The position numbers and the translations under genes were made by a program. Positions 48,969 to 58,349 of a DNA stretch of 64,000 nt are shown here, piece after piece. Position 1 is the stretch's first letter; each line of letters starts with the position of its first letter. The notes under the pieces were generated by a model. The model made no database searches. It was not told where the DNA came from and saw only the letters and a list, made by a program, of their open reading frames with translations. Origin of the DNA: Streptomyces aurantiogriseus (lineage in GTDB: Bacteria; Actinomycetota; Actinomycetes; Streptomycetales; Streptomycetaceae); NCBI RefSeq assembly GCF_014649375.1, contig NZ_BMSX01000001.1, forward strand, positions 372,001 to 436,000. The letters are read 5' to 3'.

Positions 48969-50549
48969 GTGGCTCGACACGACCGGCTGTACCCGGGGCC
49001 GACGGGCGAGGTGGGCATGAGTCTGTCACTGCGCTTCGCCGCCGGATCGCACAAGGGGATGATCCGGGAGGGCAACGAGGACTCCGGTTACGCCGGTCCG
49101 CGCCTGCTCGCCATCGCCGACGGCATGGGCGGCGCCGCCGCCGGTGAGGTCGCCTCCTCCGAGGCGATCTCCACCATCGTCGCTCTCGACGACGACGTGC
49201 CCGGCTCCGACGTCCTCACCTCGCTCGGCGCGGCCGTCCAGCGCGCCAACGACCAGCTGCGCGCCATGGTCGAGGAGGATCCCCAGCTCGAAGGCATGGG
49301 GACCACGCTGACCGCGCTGCTGTGGACCGGACAGCGCCTCGGCCTGGTGCACGTCGGCGACTCGCGCGCGTACCTGCTGCGCGACGGCGTCCTCACGCAG
49401 ATCACGCAGGACCACACCTGGGTGCAGCGCCTCGTCGACGAGGGCCGCATCACCGAGGAGGAGGCCACCACACACCCCCAACGCTCCCTGCTGATGCGGG
49501 CGTTGGGCAGTGGTGAGCATGTCGAGCCCGATCTGTCGATCCGTGAGGTCCGGGCCGGCGACCGTTATCTGATCTGCTCCGACGGGCTGTCCGGGGTCGT
49601 CTCCCACCAGACCCTCGAGGACACCCTCGCCAGCTACCAGGGTCCGCAGGAGACCGTGCAGGAGCTGATCCAGCTCGCGCTGCGCGGCGGTGGCCCCGAC
49701 AACATCACCGTGATCGTCGCCGACGTCCTCGATCTGGACACCGGCGACACCCTCGCCGGGCAGATGTCCGACACCCCGGTGGTGGTCGGTGCCGTCGCGG
49801 AGAACCAGCACCAGCTGCAGGACAACGGGATCATGCAGACCCCGGCCGGCCGTGCCGCCGGCCTCGGCCGCCAGGGTCACGGGCACGGTGGGGGCGGCGA
49901 GTTCGGCCCGCCCGGCTCCGGCGATGTGACGGGTTTCATCCCCACGGGCGGCTTCGGCGACTACACCGACGACGACTTCGTCAAGCCCCGCAAGAACCGC
50001 AGGTGGCTGAAGAGATCCTTCTACAGCGTGCTGGCGCTCGCCGTCATCGGCGGCGGGCTGTACGGCGGCTGGCGCTGGACGCAGACGCAGTACTACGTCG
50101 GCACCAACGGCGAACACCTCGCGCTGTACCGCGGGATCAGCCAGGACCTGGCCTGGGTCTCGCTCTCGAAGGTGGAGAAGGACCACCCCGAGATCGAACT
50201 CAAGTACCTCCCCGAGTACCAGCAGAAGCAGGTCGAGGCGACGATCTCCGCGGGCAGTCTGTCCAGCGCCCAGAAGAAGATCGACGATCTGGCCGTGCAG
50301 GCCTCAGCGTGCAGGAAGCAGGTGGAGGCGGCCACGACCCGGAGCGAGAAGACTGCCAAGACCGGCGAGGGCGAGGCCGGAGGAACCACGGGAACCACTC
50401 CCGCCTCCCTCACGTCCAAGGCATCACCGAGCCCCTCGGTGACCACGTCCCCGAACCCGTCCACGTCCCCGACCGCTCCCACTCCCAGCCCCGGCCCCAC
50501 CCTGTCGGAGGAGGAGCAGAAGGTCGTCTCGCTGTGCGGTAAGCAGTAG
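48969..50549 (+). CDS. pstP: PstP, PP2C-family Ser/Thr protein phosphatase
   Basis: A 526-aa phosphatase that reverses PknB signalling. Metal-binding PP2C motifs are present: REGNEDS, IADGMGG, HVGDSRAYLLRDG, SDGLSG and GGPDNITVIVAD. A linker leads to the membrane helix SFYSVLALAVIGGGLYGGW and an extracytoplasmic domain of about 170 residues ending in a Ser/Thr/Pro tail. I chose GTG 48969, 9 nt after GGAGG; ATG 49017 (MSLSLRFAAGSHKG) is a credible alternative. Confidence 0.93.
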   Translation: MARHDRLYPGPTGEVGMSLSLRFAAGSHKGMIREGNEDSGYAGPRLLAIADGMGGAAAGEVASSEAISTIVALDDDVPGSDVLTSLGAAVQRANDQLRAMVEEDPQLEGMGTTLTALLWTGQRLGLVHVGDSRAYLLRDGVLTQITQDHTWVQRLVDEGRITEEEATTHPQRSLLMRALGSGEHVEPDLSIREVRAGDRYLICSDGLSGVVSHQTLEDTLASYQGPQETVQELIQLALRGGGPDNITVIVADVLDLDTGDTLAGQMSDTPVVVGAVAENQHQLQDNGIMQTPAGRAAGLGRQGHGHGGGGEFGPPGSGDVTGFIPTGGFGDYTDDDFVKPRKNRRWLKRSFYSVLALAVIGGGLYGGWRWTQTQYYVGTNGEHLALYRGISQDLAWVSLSKVEKDHPEIELKYLPEYQQKQVEATISAGSLSSAQKKIDDLAVQASACRKQVEAATTRSEKTAKTGEGEAGGTTGTTPASLTSKASPSPSVTTSPNPSTSPTAPTPSPGPTLSEEEQKVVSLCGKQ

Positions 50550-50576
50550 GCAAGCCGTGAGAGGCCCCGTCACACG

Positions 50577-52028
50577 ATGAGCAGTACAACCAATTCGCCG
50601 ACGCACCACACGTCCACGATCGGCTCGATCGGTACGCCGAGCCGGCGCAACACCGAGCTCGCGCTGCTGGTGTTCGCCGTCGCCATCCCGGTCTTCGCCT
50701 ACGCCAACGTGGGCCTCGCCATCAACGAGCAGGTGCCGCCCGGCCTGCTCGCCTACGGCCTGGGCCTCGGTCTGCTGGCCGGCGTCGCCCACCTCGTGGT
50801 CCGCAAGTTCGCGCCGTACGCCGACCCGCTGATGCTGCCGCTGGCGACCCTCCTGAACGGAATCGGCCTGGTCGTCATCTGGCGTCTCGACCAGTCCAAG
50901 CGGCTGCAGCAGAGCAGCGCCTACGTCGAGGCGGCGCCGCGCCAGCTGCTGTACTCCGCGATGGGTGTCGCCCTGCTGGTGTCCGTGCTGATCTTCCTCA
51001 AGGACCACCGCGTCCTGCAGCGCTACACCTACATCTCCATGGCCGGCGCACTGTTCCTGCTCGTCCTGCCGCTCGTGCCGGGTCTCGGCGCCAACATCTA
51101 CGGTGCCAAGATCTGGATCAGCATTCCGGGCCTCGGCACGGTCCAGCCGGGCGAGTTCGCGAAGATCGTCCTCGCGGTGTTCTTCGCCGGCTATCTCATG
51201 GTCAAGAGAGACGCCCTGGCCCTGGCCAGTCGCCGCTTCATGGGCCTGTACCTGCCGCGCGGCCGCGACCTCGGCCCGATTCTCGTCGTCTGGGCGATCT
51301 CGATCCTGATCCTCGTCTTCGAGACCGACCTCGGTACGTCGCTGCTGTTCTTCGGGATGTTCGTCATCATGCTGTACGTCGCCACCGAGCGGACCAGCTG
51401 GATCGTGTTCGGTCTGCTGATGTCCGCGGTCGGCGCCGTCGGCGTGGCGAGCTTCGAACCGCACATCCAGACGCGTGTGCAGGCCTGGCTCGACCCGATG
51501 GGCGAGTACCTGGCCAGCCGCTCCGGGGTCAGCGACGGCGTCGTCCACTCCGAGCAGGCCATGCAGGCGCTGTGGGCGTTCGGCTCCGGCGGCACCCTCG
51601 GCACCGGTCTCGGCCAGGGCAACTCCGACCTCATCGGCTTCGCCGCCAACTCCGACTTCATCCTCGCCACCTTCGGCGAGGAACTGGGCTTGGCCGGCGT
51701 CATGGCGATCCTGCTGCTCTACGGCCTGATCGCCGAACGCGGTGTGCGCACGGCACTCGCGGCCCGTGACCCGTTCGGCAAGCTGCTGGCCGTGGGTCTG
51801 TCCGGCGCCTTCGCCTTCCAGGTCTTCGTCGTGGCCGGCGGTGTCATGGGGCTCATCCCGCTGACCGGTATGACGCTGCCGTTCGTGGCCTACGGCGGTT
51901 CCTCCGTCATCGCCAACTGGGCCCTGATCGGCATCCTGCTGCGCATCAGCGACACCGCACGCCGCCCGGCCCCCGCCCCCGCCTCCAACCCCGACGCCGA
52001 GATGACCCAGGTGGTCCGCCCGTCATGA
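50577..52028 (+). CDS. SEDS-family peptidoglycan polymerase (FtsW/RodA)
   Basis: A 483-aa integral membrane glycosyltransferase, about 10 helices. SEDS landmarks: GLVVIWRLD, GLGANIYGAKIWISIPGLGTVQPGEFAKIVLAVFFAGYL, VFETDLGTSLLFFGMF, and GNSDLIGFAANSDFILATFGEELGLAG near the end. It polymerises lipid II strands with its class B PBP partner, encoded by the overlapping downstream gene. RodA or FtsW paralogue status is not settled by sequence alone. Confidence 0.94.
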   Translation: MSSTTNSPTHHTSTIGSIGTPSRRNTELALLVFAVAIPVFAYANVGLAINEQVPPGLLAYGLGLGLLAGVAHLVVRKFAPYADPLMLPLATLLNGIGLVVIWRLDQSKRLQQSSAYVEAAPRQLLYSAMGVALLVSVLIFLKDHRVLQRYTYISMAGALFLLVLPLVPGLGANIYGAKIWISIPGLGTVQPGEFAKIVLAVFFAGYLMVKRDALALASRRFMGLYLPRGRDLGPILVVWAISILILVFETDLGTSLLFFGMFVIMLYVATERTSWIVFGLLMSAVGAVGVASFEPHIQTRVQAWLDPMGEYLASRSGVSDGVVHSEQAMQALWAFGSGGTLGTGLGQGNSDLIGFAANSDFILATFGEELGLAGVMAILLLYGLIAERGVRTALAARDPFGKLLAVGLSGAFAFQVFVVAGGVMGLIPLTGMTLPFVAYGGSSVIANWALIGILLRISDTARRPAPAPASNPDAEMTQVVRPS

Positions 52029-53494
52029 ACAAGCCCCTGCGCCGGATCGCGATCTTCTGCGGGCTCCTCATCCTGGCCCTGCTCATCCGCGACAACTACC
52101 TGCAGTACGTCAAGGCCGACAGCCTGGCCAGCGACAGCGAGAACCGCCGCGTCAACATCGAGCGCTACGCCATTCCGCGCGGCGACATCATCGTCGACGG
52201 CAAGGCCATCACCGGCTCCGTGGAGACCAGCGGCGACTACAAGTACAAGCGCACCTGGACGAACGGCCCCATGTGGGCGCCGGTCACCGGATACTCCTCG
52301 CAGGCCTTCGGCGCCAACCAGCTGGAGAAGCTGGAGGACGACTTCCTCTCCGGCAACGACGACCGGCTCTTCTTCCGCAACACGCTCGACATGCTCACGG
52401 GCAAGGAGAGGCAGGGCGGCAGCGTCGTCACCACCCTCAGCGGCGCCGCGCAGAAGGCCGCGTACAAGGGTCTGGGCACCAAGAAGGGCGCGGTCGCCGC
52501 GATCGAGCCGTCCACCGGCAAGATCCTCGCGCTGGTCTCCACGCCGTCGTACGACCCGTCGAAGTTCGCGGGCAACTCCGACAAGGACGGCGAGGCCTGG
52601 AAGGCCGTCCAGAAGGCGAACAACCCCGACGACCCGACGCTCAACCGGGCGCTGCGCGAGGTCTACCCGCCGGGCTCGACCTTCAAGGTCGTCACCGCGG
52701 CCGCCGCGCTGGAGAACGGCGCGGTGTCGGGCATCGACGACGCCACCAAGACGCCGGACCCGTACCCGCTGCCGCAGTCGACCAAGCCCCTCACCAACCA
52801 GCACGGTGAGTGCGAGAACGCCACCCTGCGCTACGCGCTCATGGTGTCCTGCAACACCGTCTTCGCGAAGATGGCCGACACCGTCGGCAACGAGAAGATG
52901 ATCGAGCAGGCGCAGAAGTTCGGCTTCAACAACAAGGCGCTGGACACCCCGGTCCGCGCCGCCGAGAGCGTGTACCCCGAGGACAACAGGCCGCAGAACG
53001 CCATGGACGGCATCGGTCAGGCCTCCAACCGGGCCACCCCGCTGCAGATGGCCATGGTGACCGCCGCGATCGCCAACAACGGCAAGCTGATGAAGCCGTA
53101 CATGGTCGACCAGCTCAGGGCGCCGAACCTGGACACCCTGACGACGACCAAGCCGGAGGTCCTGTCCCAGGCCGTCTCCTCCGAGACGGCGCAGAAGCTC
53201 CAGCAGATGATGGAGGCGGTCGTCAACGAGCCGCAGGGCACCGGCGGCAACGCGAAGATCTCCGGCGTCAAGGTCGGCGGCAAGACCGGTACCGCCCAGC
53301 ACGGCCTGAACAACAAGGAGAAGCCGTACGCCTGGTTCATCTCCTACGCGAAACTGCCCGACGGCAGCGCGCCGGTGGCCGTGGCCGTCGTCGTCGAGGA
53401 CGGCGCCGCCAACCGCGGCGACATCAGCGGTGGCGGTCTGGCGGCCCCGATCGCGAAGAACGTGATGCAGGCAGTCATCAACAGCAAGAAGTGA
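52025..53494 (+). CDS. pbpA: Class B penicillin-binding protein PbpA
   Basis: A 489-aa bitopic transpeptidase: N-terminal helix (IAIFCGLLILALLI), a pedestal, and a catalytic domain with SxxK (PPGSTFK), SxN (MVSCNTVF) and KTG (VGGKTGTAQH). It cross-links the glycan made by the upstream SEDS protein. ATG overlaps the SEDS stop (ATGA). In actinobacteria PbpA is a PknB-linked division/sporulation PBP. Confidence 0.95.
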   Translation: MNKPLRRIAIFCGLLILALLIRDNYLQYVKADSLASDSENRRVNIERYAIPRGDIIVDGKAITGSVETSGDYKYKRTWTNGPMWAPVTGYSSQAFGANQLEKLEDDFLSGNDDRLFFRNTLDMLTGKERQGGSVVTTLSGAAQKAAYKGLGTKKGAVAAIEPSTGKILALVSTPSYDPSKFAGNSDKDGEAWKAVQKANNPDDPTLNRALREVYPPGSTFKVVTAAAALENGAVSGIDDATKTPDPYPLPQSTKPLTNQHGECENATLRYALMVSCNTVFAKMADTVGNEKMIEQAQKFGFNNKALDTPVRAAESVYPEDNRPQNAMDGIGQASNRATPLQMAMVTAAIANNGKLMKPYMVDQLRAPNLDTLTTTKPEVLSQAVSSETAQKLQQMMEAVVNEPQGTGGNAKISGVKVGGKTGTAQHGLNNKEKPYAWFISYAKLPDGSAPVAVAVVVEDGAANRGDISGGGLAAPIAKNVMQAVINSKK

Positions 53495-53577
53495 CCCCGA
53501 TCACGTCGCCTACACATCGGTGCACGTTGCGATACCGGTCCTGTATCGGGTGACGGGCTTGGCCAGGTCACACAGCG

Positions 53578-53604
53578 CCGTCCGGGTACGGTATGCCCGG
53601 ACGG
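53578..53604. promoter_or_regulatory. Hairpin between pbpA and pknB
   Basis: CCGTCCGGG / CCCGGACGG with a 9-nt loop. A second dyad CGATAC/GTATCG lies at 53530-53548. They may attenuate or partly terminate the operon before pknB, or bind a regulator. Confidence 0.5.
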
Positions 53605-53663
53605 CAGCCTCCGGCCGCACACGTGTGCCGGTCGGGACCGACGGAGAGGGCTGGTAGGTAGCT

Positions 53664-55661
53664 ATGGAAGAGCCGCGTCGCCTCGGCGGCCGGTACGAGC
53701 TGGGCCACGTGCTCGGCCGTGGTGGCATGGCCGAGGTCTACCTCGCGCATGACACCCGCCTCGGCCGCACCGTGGCGGTGAAGACGCTGCGCGCGGACCT
53801 CGCGCGCGACCCTTCCTTCCAGGCCCGGTTCCGCCGGGAGGCCCAGTCGGCCGCCTCGCTCAACCACCCCGCGATCGTCGCGGTCTACGACACGGGCGAG
53901 GACTACATCGACGGGGTCTCGATCCCGTACATCGTCATGGAGTACGTCGACGGCTCCACCCTCCGTGAGCTGCTGCACTCCGGCCGCAAGCTGCTGCCGG
54001 AGCGCGCCATGGAGATGACCATCGGCATCCTCCAGGGCCTGGAGTACGCCCATCGCAGTGGCATCGTCCACCGCGACATCAAGCCGGCGAACGTCATGCT
54101 GACGCGCAACGGCCAGGTCAAGGTGATGGACTTCGGCATCGCCCGCGCCATGGGCGACGCCGGCATGACGATGACGCAGACCGCCGCCGTCATCGGCACC
54201 GCCCAGTACCTCTCCCCGGAGCAGGCGAAGGGCGAGCAGGTGGACGCCCGCTCGGACCTCTACTCGACGGGCTGCCTGCTGTACGAGCTGCTGACGGTCC
54301 GCCCGCCCTTCGTCGGCGACTCCCCTGTGGCCGTGGCCTACCAGCACGTCCGTGAGGAACCGCAGCCGCCGAGCGTCTTCGACCCCGAGATCTCGCCCGA
54401 GATGGACGCGATCGTGTTGAAGGCCCTGGTCAAGGACCCCAACTACCGCTACCAGTCCGCCGACGAGATGCGCGTCGACATCGAGGCCTGCCTCGACGGC
54501 CAGCCGGTCGCGGCCACCGCGGCCATGGGCTCGGTCGGCTACGGCGGCTACCCCGACGACCAGCCCACCACGGCCCTGCGCTCCACAGACGCCGGCGCCA
54601 CCTCGATGCTGCCCCCGATGAGCCCGGACGACGGCGGTTTCGGCTACGACGACCGCCCCGACCGGCGCCGTCAGAAGAAGTCGAACACCTCGACGATCCT
54701 GCTGGTCGTCGCGGCGGTGCTGGTGCTCGTCGGCGCGATCCTCATCGGCAAGTGGGCCTTCACCGGCAACGGCAGCGCGGACAAGCCGTTCCCGGCCCCG
54801 AACTTCGTCGGGCAGACCGAGGACCGCGCCAGGACGATGGCGAGCAACGTCGAGCTGGAGGTCCAGGTCACCAAGAAGGCCTGCGAGGACCAGCCGGCGG
54901 GCAACGTGTGCGACCAGAACCCGCTGCCCAAAGCCGACGTCAACAAGGGCGACACGATCAACATCACCGTCTCGACCGGCGCGCCCAAGGTGGCCGTGCC
55001 GAGTGTCCTCGGCAAGACCCTGGAGGACGCCAAGTCGGAGCTGGAGGGTGACAAGTACCAGTTCGTCGTCGAGACGAAGGAAGAGGTCTCCACGGAGGAG
55101 CCGGGCACGGTCATCAAGCAGAACCCGGAGCTCGGCAACGAAGTGGAGAAGGGCTCCAAGATCACCCTCACCATCGCCAAGGCGGAGGAGAAGGCGACCG
55201 TCCCCGACGTCCTCAACCAGACCTGTGACCAGGCCAAGGCGCAGATGCAGGCCAACGACCTGGTCGGCAACTGCACCGAGGTCGAGACCCAGGACCCGAA
55301 CCAGGTCGGCAAGGTCATCCAGACCGTCCCGTCGGCCAACTCGCAGGCCGACAAGGGCTCCCAGGTGCAGATCCAGATCGGCAAAGCGCCCGAGAACCAG
55401 CAGACCCAGGTCCCGGGCAACCTCCAGGGCCTGAGCCTGAAGGACGCCAAGAAGGCGCTCCAGGACGCGGGTCTGAACGTCGGCAGCATCACCGGCAGTA
55501 ACGACGACAACGCCAGGGTCTTCAGCTCGGACCCGGCCCCGGGCAGCACGGTGAACAGGGGCCAGACGGTCAACCTGGTCACCTTCGGCGGCGACGGCGG
55601 CAACAACAACGGCGGGAACAACGGCGGAACCATCGTCTTCGGAGGCACCGACGGCGGCTAG
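53664..55661 (+). CDS. pknB: PknB, Ser/Thr kinase with four PASTA domains
   Basis: A 665-aa receptor kinase. The kinase domain (about 10-270) has LGRGGMAEVY, VAVKTL, HRDIKPAN, DFG, MTMTQTAAVIGTAQYLSPEQ. A membrane helix (TSTILLVVAAVLVLVGAILIGKW) is followed by four PASTA repeats starting near residues 372, 440, 507 and 575, then a Gly/Asn tail. PASTA domains bind muropeptides/lipid II; the kinase regulates the cell-wall proteins encoded upstream. ATG 53664 is preceded by a GAGAGGG motif further away than usual. Confidence 0.95.
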   Translation: MEEPRRLGGRYELGHVLGRGGMAEVYLAHDTRLGRTVAVKTLRADLARDPSFQARFRREAQSAASLNHPAIVAVYDTGEDYIDGVSIPYIVMEYVDGSTLRELLHSGRKLLPERAMEMTIGILQGLEYAHRSGIVHRDIKPANVMLTRNGQVKVMDFGIARAMGDAGMTMTQTAAVIGTAQYLSPEQAKGEQVDARSDLYSTGCLLYELLTVRPPFVGDSPVAVAYQHVREEPQPPSVFDPEISPEMDAIVLKALVKDPNYRYQSADEMRVDIEACLDGQPVAATAAMGSVGYGGYPDDQPTTALRSTDAGATSMLPPMSPDDGGFGYDDRPDRRRQKKSNTSTILLVVAAVLVLVGAILIGKWAFTGNGSADKPFPAPNFVGQTEDRARTMASNVELEVQVTKKACEDQPAGNVCDQNPLPKADVNKGDTINITVSTGAPKVAVPSVLGKTLEDAKSELEGDKYQFVVETKEEVSTEEPGTVIKQNPELGNEVEKGSKITLTIAKAEEKATVPDVLNQTCDQAKAQMQANDLVGNCTEVETQDPNQVGKVIQTVPSANSQADKGSQVQIQIGKAPENQQTQVPGNLQGLSLKDAKKALQDAGLNVGSITGSNDDNARVFSSDPAPGSTVNRGQTVNLVTFGGDGGNNNGGNNGGTIVFGGTDGG

Positions 55662-55672
55662 CCGCTCCCCCG

Positions 55673-55725
55673 CACACAGACGTCGGGCCCTGCCGGTTGA
55701 TCCGGCAGGGCCCGACGTCTGTGTG
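55673..55725. terminator. Bidirectional terminator, 24-bp perfect stem
   Basis: A perfect 24-bp inverted repeat beginning CACACAGACGTCGGGCCC with loop TTGAT, between the convergent pknB and sortase genes. Confidence 0.95.
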
Positions 55726-55728
55726 GCT

Positions 55729-56490
55729 TCAGCCGAGTTCCTTCGGCGGCGTCCGCTCCGCGTCCACCTTCTCCACCCGTTCCAGCTCGCCCCACACCAC
55801 GTACCGGTAGCGGCTCGTGTAGACCGGCGTGCAGGTCGTCAGGGTGATGTACTTGCCGGCCTTCTTCTTCCCGGACTCCTTCGGGATGCCGCCGAGGACC
55901 TCGACGTTGTACTTCGAGGTCTCGGGGAGGACGGCGTACACCGTGTAGACGTACCAGTTGTCCCGCGTCTCGAAGACGATCGGGTCGCCCTTCTTCAGCT
56001 TGTCGATGTTGTGGAACTTCGCGCCGTGGCCGTCGCGGTGGGCGGCCAGGGAGAAGTTGCCGTCCTTGCCGCTCATGGGGAGCGTGGCCTTGACGGGGTC
56101 GGTGTAGTAGCCGGCGACGCCGTCGTTGAGGATCTTCGACGAGGTGCCCTTCTCGACCAGGACCTCGCCGTTCTTCATGGCGGGCACGTGCAGGAAGCCG
56201 ATGCCGTTCTTGGTGTCGAGCGCTCCGGGGCCGGTGTCCTCCTGGGCCCAGGTGTCGCGGACCTTGTCGCCCTGCTGGTCCGCCTTGCGGTCGGCGATGA
56301 CGTTGGTCCACCACAGGGAGTAGACGACGAACAGGCCGAGCACCAGCCCGGCCGTGATGAGGAGTTCGCCGAAGACGCTGACCGCCAGGGCGATCCCGCC
56401 GCCCCGGCGCCGGGGCGGCGGGGACGCGGTCGAGGGCGCGTCGGTGTGCTCTGCGTGCTCAGTGTCGTCGGTGGTCGCTGCCACGTTCAT
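55729..56490 (-). CDS. Class E sortase (SrtE, first copy)
   Basis: A 253-aa membrane-tethered transpeptidase. After a Pro/Arg N-terminus comes the helix IALAVSVFGELLITAGLVLGLFVVY. Catalytic His in FSLAAHRDGHG, Cys in ITLTTCTPVYTSRYR with the downstream Arg. Class E sortases attach LAXTG proteins such as long chaplins to peptidoglycan. Two adjacent class E sortases convergent with pknB match the SrtE1/SrtE2 locus of S. coelicolor. Confidence 0.93.
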   Translation of the reverse strand: MNVAATTDDTEHAEHTDAPSTASPPPRRRGGGIALAVSVFGELLITAGLVLGLFVVYSLWWTNVIADRKADQQGDKVRDTWAQEDTGPGALDTKNGIGFLHVPAMKNGEVLVEKGTSSKILNDGVAGYYTDPVKATLPMSGKDGNFSLAAHRDGHGAKFHNIDKLKKGDPIVFETRDNWYVYTVYAVLPETSKYNVEVLGGIPKESGKKKAGKYITLTTCTPVYTSRYRYVVWGELERVEKVDAERTPPKELG

Positions 56491-56496
56491 CTGCCC

Positions 56497-57504
56497 CTAC
56501 TCGACGAGCGCATCCGGCTTGCCCTTGCTGCGCGGCCGTTCCTCGACCATCTTGCCCCAGACGATCAACCGGTACTTGCTGGTGAACTCCGGCGTGCAGG
56601 TCGTCAGGGTGATGTACCGGCCCGGCCCGGTGAATCCGGAGTCCTTCGGCACGGGGTCGAGGACGCTCACGTTGCTCGGCGCGGTCACCGGCAGCATCGA
56701 GGCCATCTTGTAGACGTAGTACTCGTCCTGTGTCTCGACGACGATCGCGTCGCCGGGCTGCAGCCTGTTGATGTAGCGGAACGGTTCGCCGTGCGTGTTG
56801 CGGTGGCCCGCGAGCCCGAAGTTGCCGGTCTTCGCGTCGGGCATGGCCGTCTTGAGCGGATCCTCGCCGTAGTGCCCGACCATGCCCTTGTCGAGCACCT
56901 TCTTGTTGCTGATGCCCTCGGCGATCGGCACGACCACGTCCAGCTTGGGGATGTGCAGGAGGGCGAAGCCCTGCCCGGGCGAGAAGGTCCCCGGGTTGCG
57001 CTTGCCGTTCGCCCAGTCGTCCTGGAGGCTGCTGGCCTCCTTGTCCGCCTGTGCGTGTGCCCGGACGTTCGTCCACCACAGCTGGTAGGTGACGAACAGC
57101 AGCATCAGCACGCCCGTGGTGATGAACACCTCGCCGACGGCCCGGCTGGCGACCACGGCCGCGCTCGGCTTGCGCGCGCGTGCCTGGCGGCGGGCCTCCA
57201 CACGGGAGAGGGGTCGCGCATCCCGCTCTTCGTGCCCCTCCTGCCCTTCCGGCTGCCGCGTTGCCTCAGGCGCGCCGCCATGACGCCCGTGGCGGCGCTT
57301 GGCGGCCTTTCTGCGGGCCGCTCGGCCGCCCGGTGTGGTTCCGGTGACGGAAGAGGCTGCCGGGGCGTCAGAAGCGGTCATGGGCTCGCCGCCGAACACG
57401 GACTCCGGCGGCGGTATCCGCAGCGCCACCGTCTCCTCGTCGATGGGAGGCTCGTACGGCGTGCCGCCGTACAAGTCCTCGCGCTCGGGGCGCAGCGCGG
57501 TCAC
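56497..57504 (-). CDS. Class E sortase (SrtE, second copy)
   Basis: A 335-aa sortase with a long cytosolic N-terminus rich in Arg/Lys (AARRKAAKRRHGRHGG), a membrane helix (GEVFITTGVLMLLFVTYQLWW), catalytic His in FGLAGHRNTHGEP, and Cys in ITLTTCTPEFTSKYR. GTG 57504 overlaps the pabA stop (GTGA). The basic tail may bind the membrane or nucleoid; this is inference. Confidence 0.92.
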   Translation of the reverse strand: MTALRPEREDLYGGTPYEPPIDEETVALRIPPPESVFGGEPMTASDAPAASSVTGTTPGGRAARRKAAKRRHGRHGGAPEATRQPEGQEGHEERDARPLSRVEARRQARARKPSAAVVASRAVGEVFITTGVLMLLFVTYQLWWTNVRAHAQADKEASSLQDDWANGKRNPGTFSPGQGFALLHIPKLDVVVPIAEGISNKKVLDKGMVGHYGEDPLKTAMPDAKTGNFGLAGHRNTHGEPFRYINRLQPGDAIVVETQDEYYVYKMASMLPVTAPSNVSVLDPVPKDSGFTGPGRYITLTTCTPEFTSKYRLIVWGKMVEERPRSKGKPDALVE

Positions 57505-58139
57505 GCCGTGGCCCTGCCCACCACCGGGGCGAGCCCCGCCGACCTCGCCACCGCACCCTGGTCGCCGCACTCCACCAACCAGTTGGCCAGCATCCGGTGC
57601 CCGTGCTCGGTCAGCACCGACTCCGGGTGGAACTGCACGCCCTCGACGGGCAGTTCACGGTGGCGCAGGCCCATGATGATTCCGTCGTGCGTGCGGGCGG
57701 TGACCTCCAGCTCGGCCGGGACGGTCGCCGGTTCCGCCGCCAGGGAGTGGTAGCGGGTCGCCGTGAAGGGCGAGGGCAGTCCGGCGAAGACACCCTTGCC
57801 CTCGTGCTCCACCAGCGACGTCTTGCCGTGCAGCAGCTCCGGCGCCCGGTCCACCACACCGCCGTACGCCACCTGCATCGACTGCATGCCCAGGCAGACG
57901 CCGAACACGGGCACGCCGGTCGTGGCGCAGTGGCGGACCATGTCGACGCAGACGCCGGCCTCCTCCGGTGTGCCGGGGCCCGGGGAGAGCAGGACGCCGT
58001 CGAAGCCGTCCTGGGCATGGGCCGTGGAGACCTCGTCGTTGCGCAGGACCTCGCACTCGGCGCCCAGCTGGTACAGGTACTGGACGAGGTTGAAGACGAA
58101 GCTGTCGTAGTTGTCGACGACGAGAATGCGCGCGCTCAC
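57501..58139 (-). CDS. pabA: Glutamine amidotransferase of ADC/anthranilate synthase (PabA/TrpG)
   Basis: A 212-aa class I amidotransferase that supplies ammonia for p-aminobenzoate (and possibly anthranilate) synthesis: ILVVDNYDSFVFNLVQYL, LSPGPGTPEEAG, FGVCLGMQSM with catalytic Cys, GVQFHPESVLTEHG with His/Glu. GTG 58139 overlaps the small membrane protein gene. No pabB lies in the window; the gene sits among sortase genes, an odd but conserved streptomycete placement. Confidence 0.92.
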   Translation of the reverse strand: MSARILVVDNYDSFVFNLVQYLYQLGAECEVLRNDEVSTAHAQDGFDGVLLSPGPGTPEEAGVCVDMVRHCATTGVPVFGVCLGMQSMQVAYGGVVDRAPELLHGKTSLVEHEGKGVFAGLPSPFTATRYHSLAAEPATVPAELEVTARTHDGIIMGLRHRELPVEGVQFHPESVLTEHGHRMLANWLVECGDQGAVARSAGLAPVVGRATA

Positions 58140-58297
58140 TGGTTGTCCACCGTCACATCGTTGAAGGGAAGCAGCGGTTCGGCCCACGGAAAGACGTACT
58201 GGAACAGGACATAAACGACGGCCAGCACCAGCACGATCGAGATCAGTGCCTTCATCAAGGCGTTTCCCGGCAGATGCCGCCAGATCCAGCCGTACAT
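58136..58297 (-). CDS. Small single-pass membrane protein (53 aa)
   Basis: MYGWIWRHLPGNALMKALIS leads into one helix (LISIVLVLAVVYVLFQYVF) and a short acidic tail (PFNDVTVDNQ). No function known. It overlaps pabA by 4 nt (GTGA) and has GGAAGGGACGGC before ATG 58297. Position among sortases suggests a role at the envelope. Confidence 0.78.
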   Translation of the reverse strand: MYGWIWRHLPGNALMKALISIVLVLAVVYVLFQYVFPWAEPLLPFNDVTVDNQ

Positions 58298-58349
58298 GCC
58301 GTCCCTTCCGTCGCACCACGGCACCAGACTCACGCCGTACGGCACCAGA

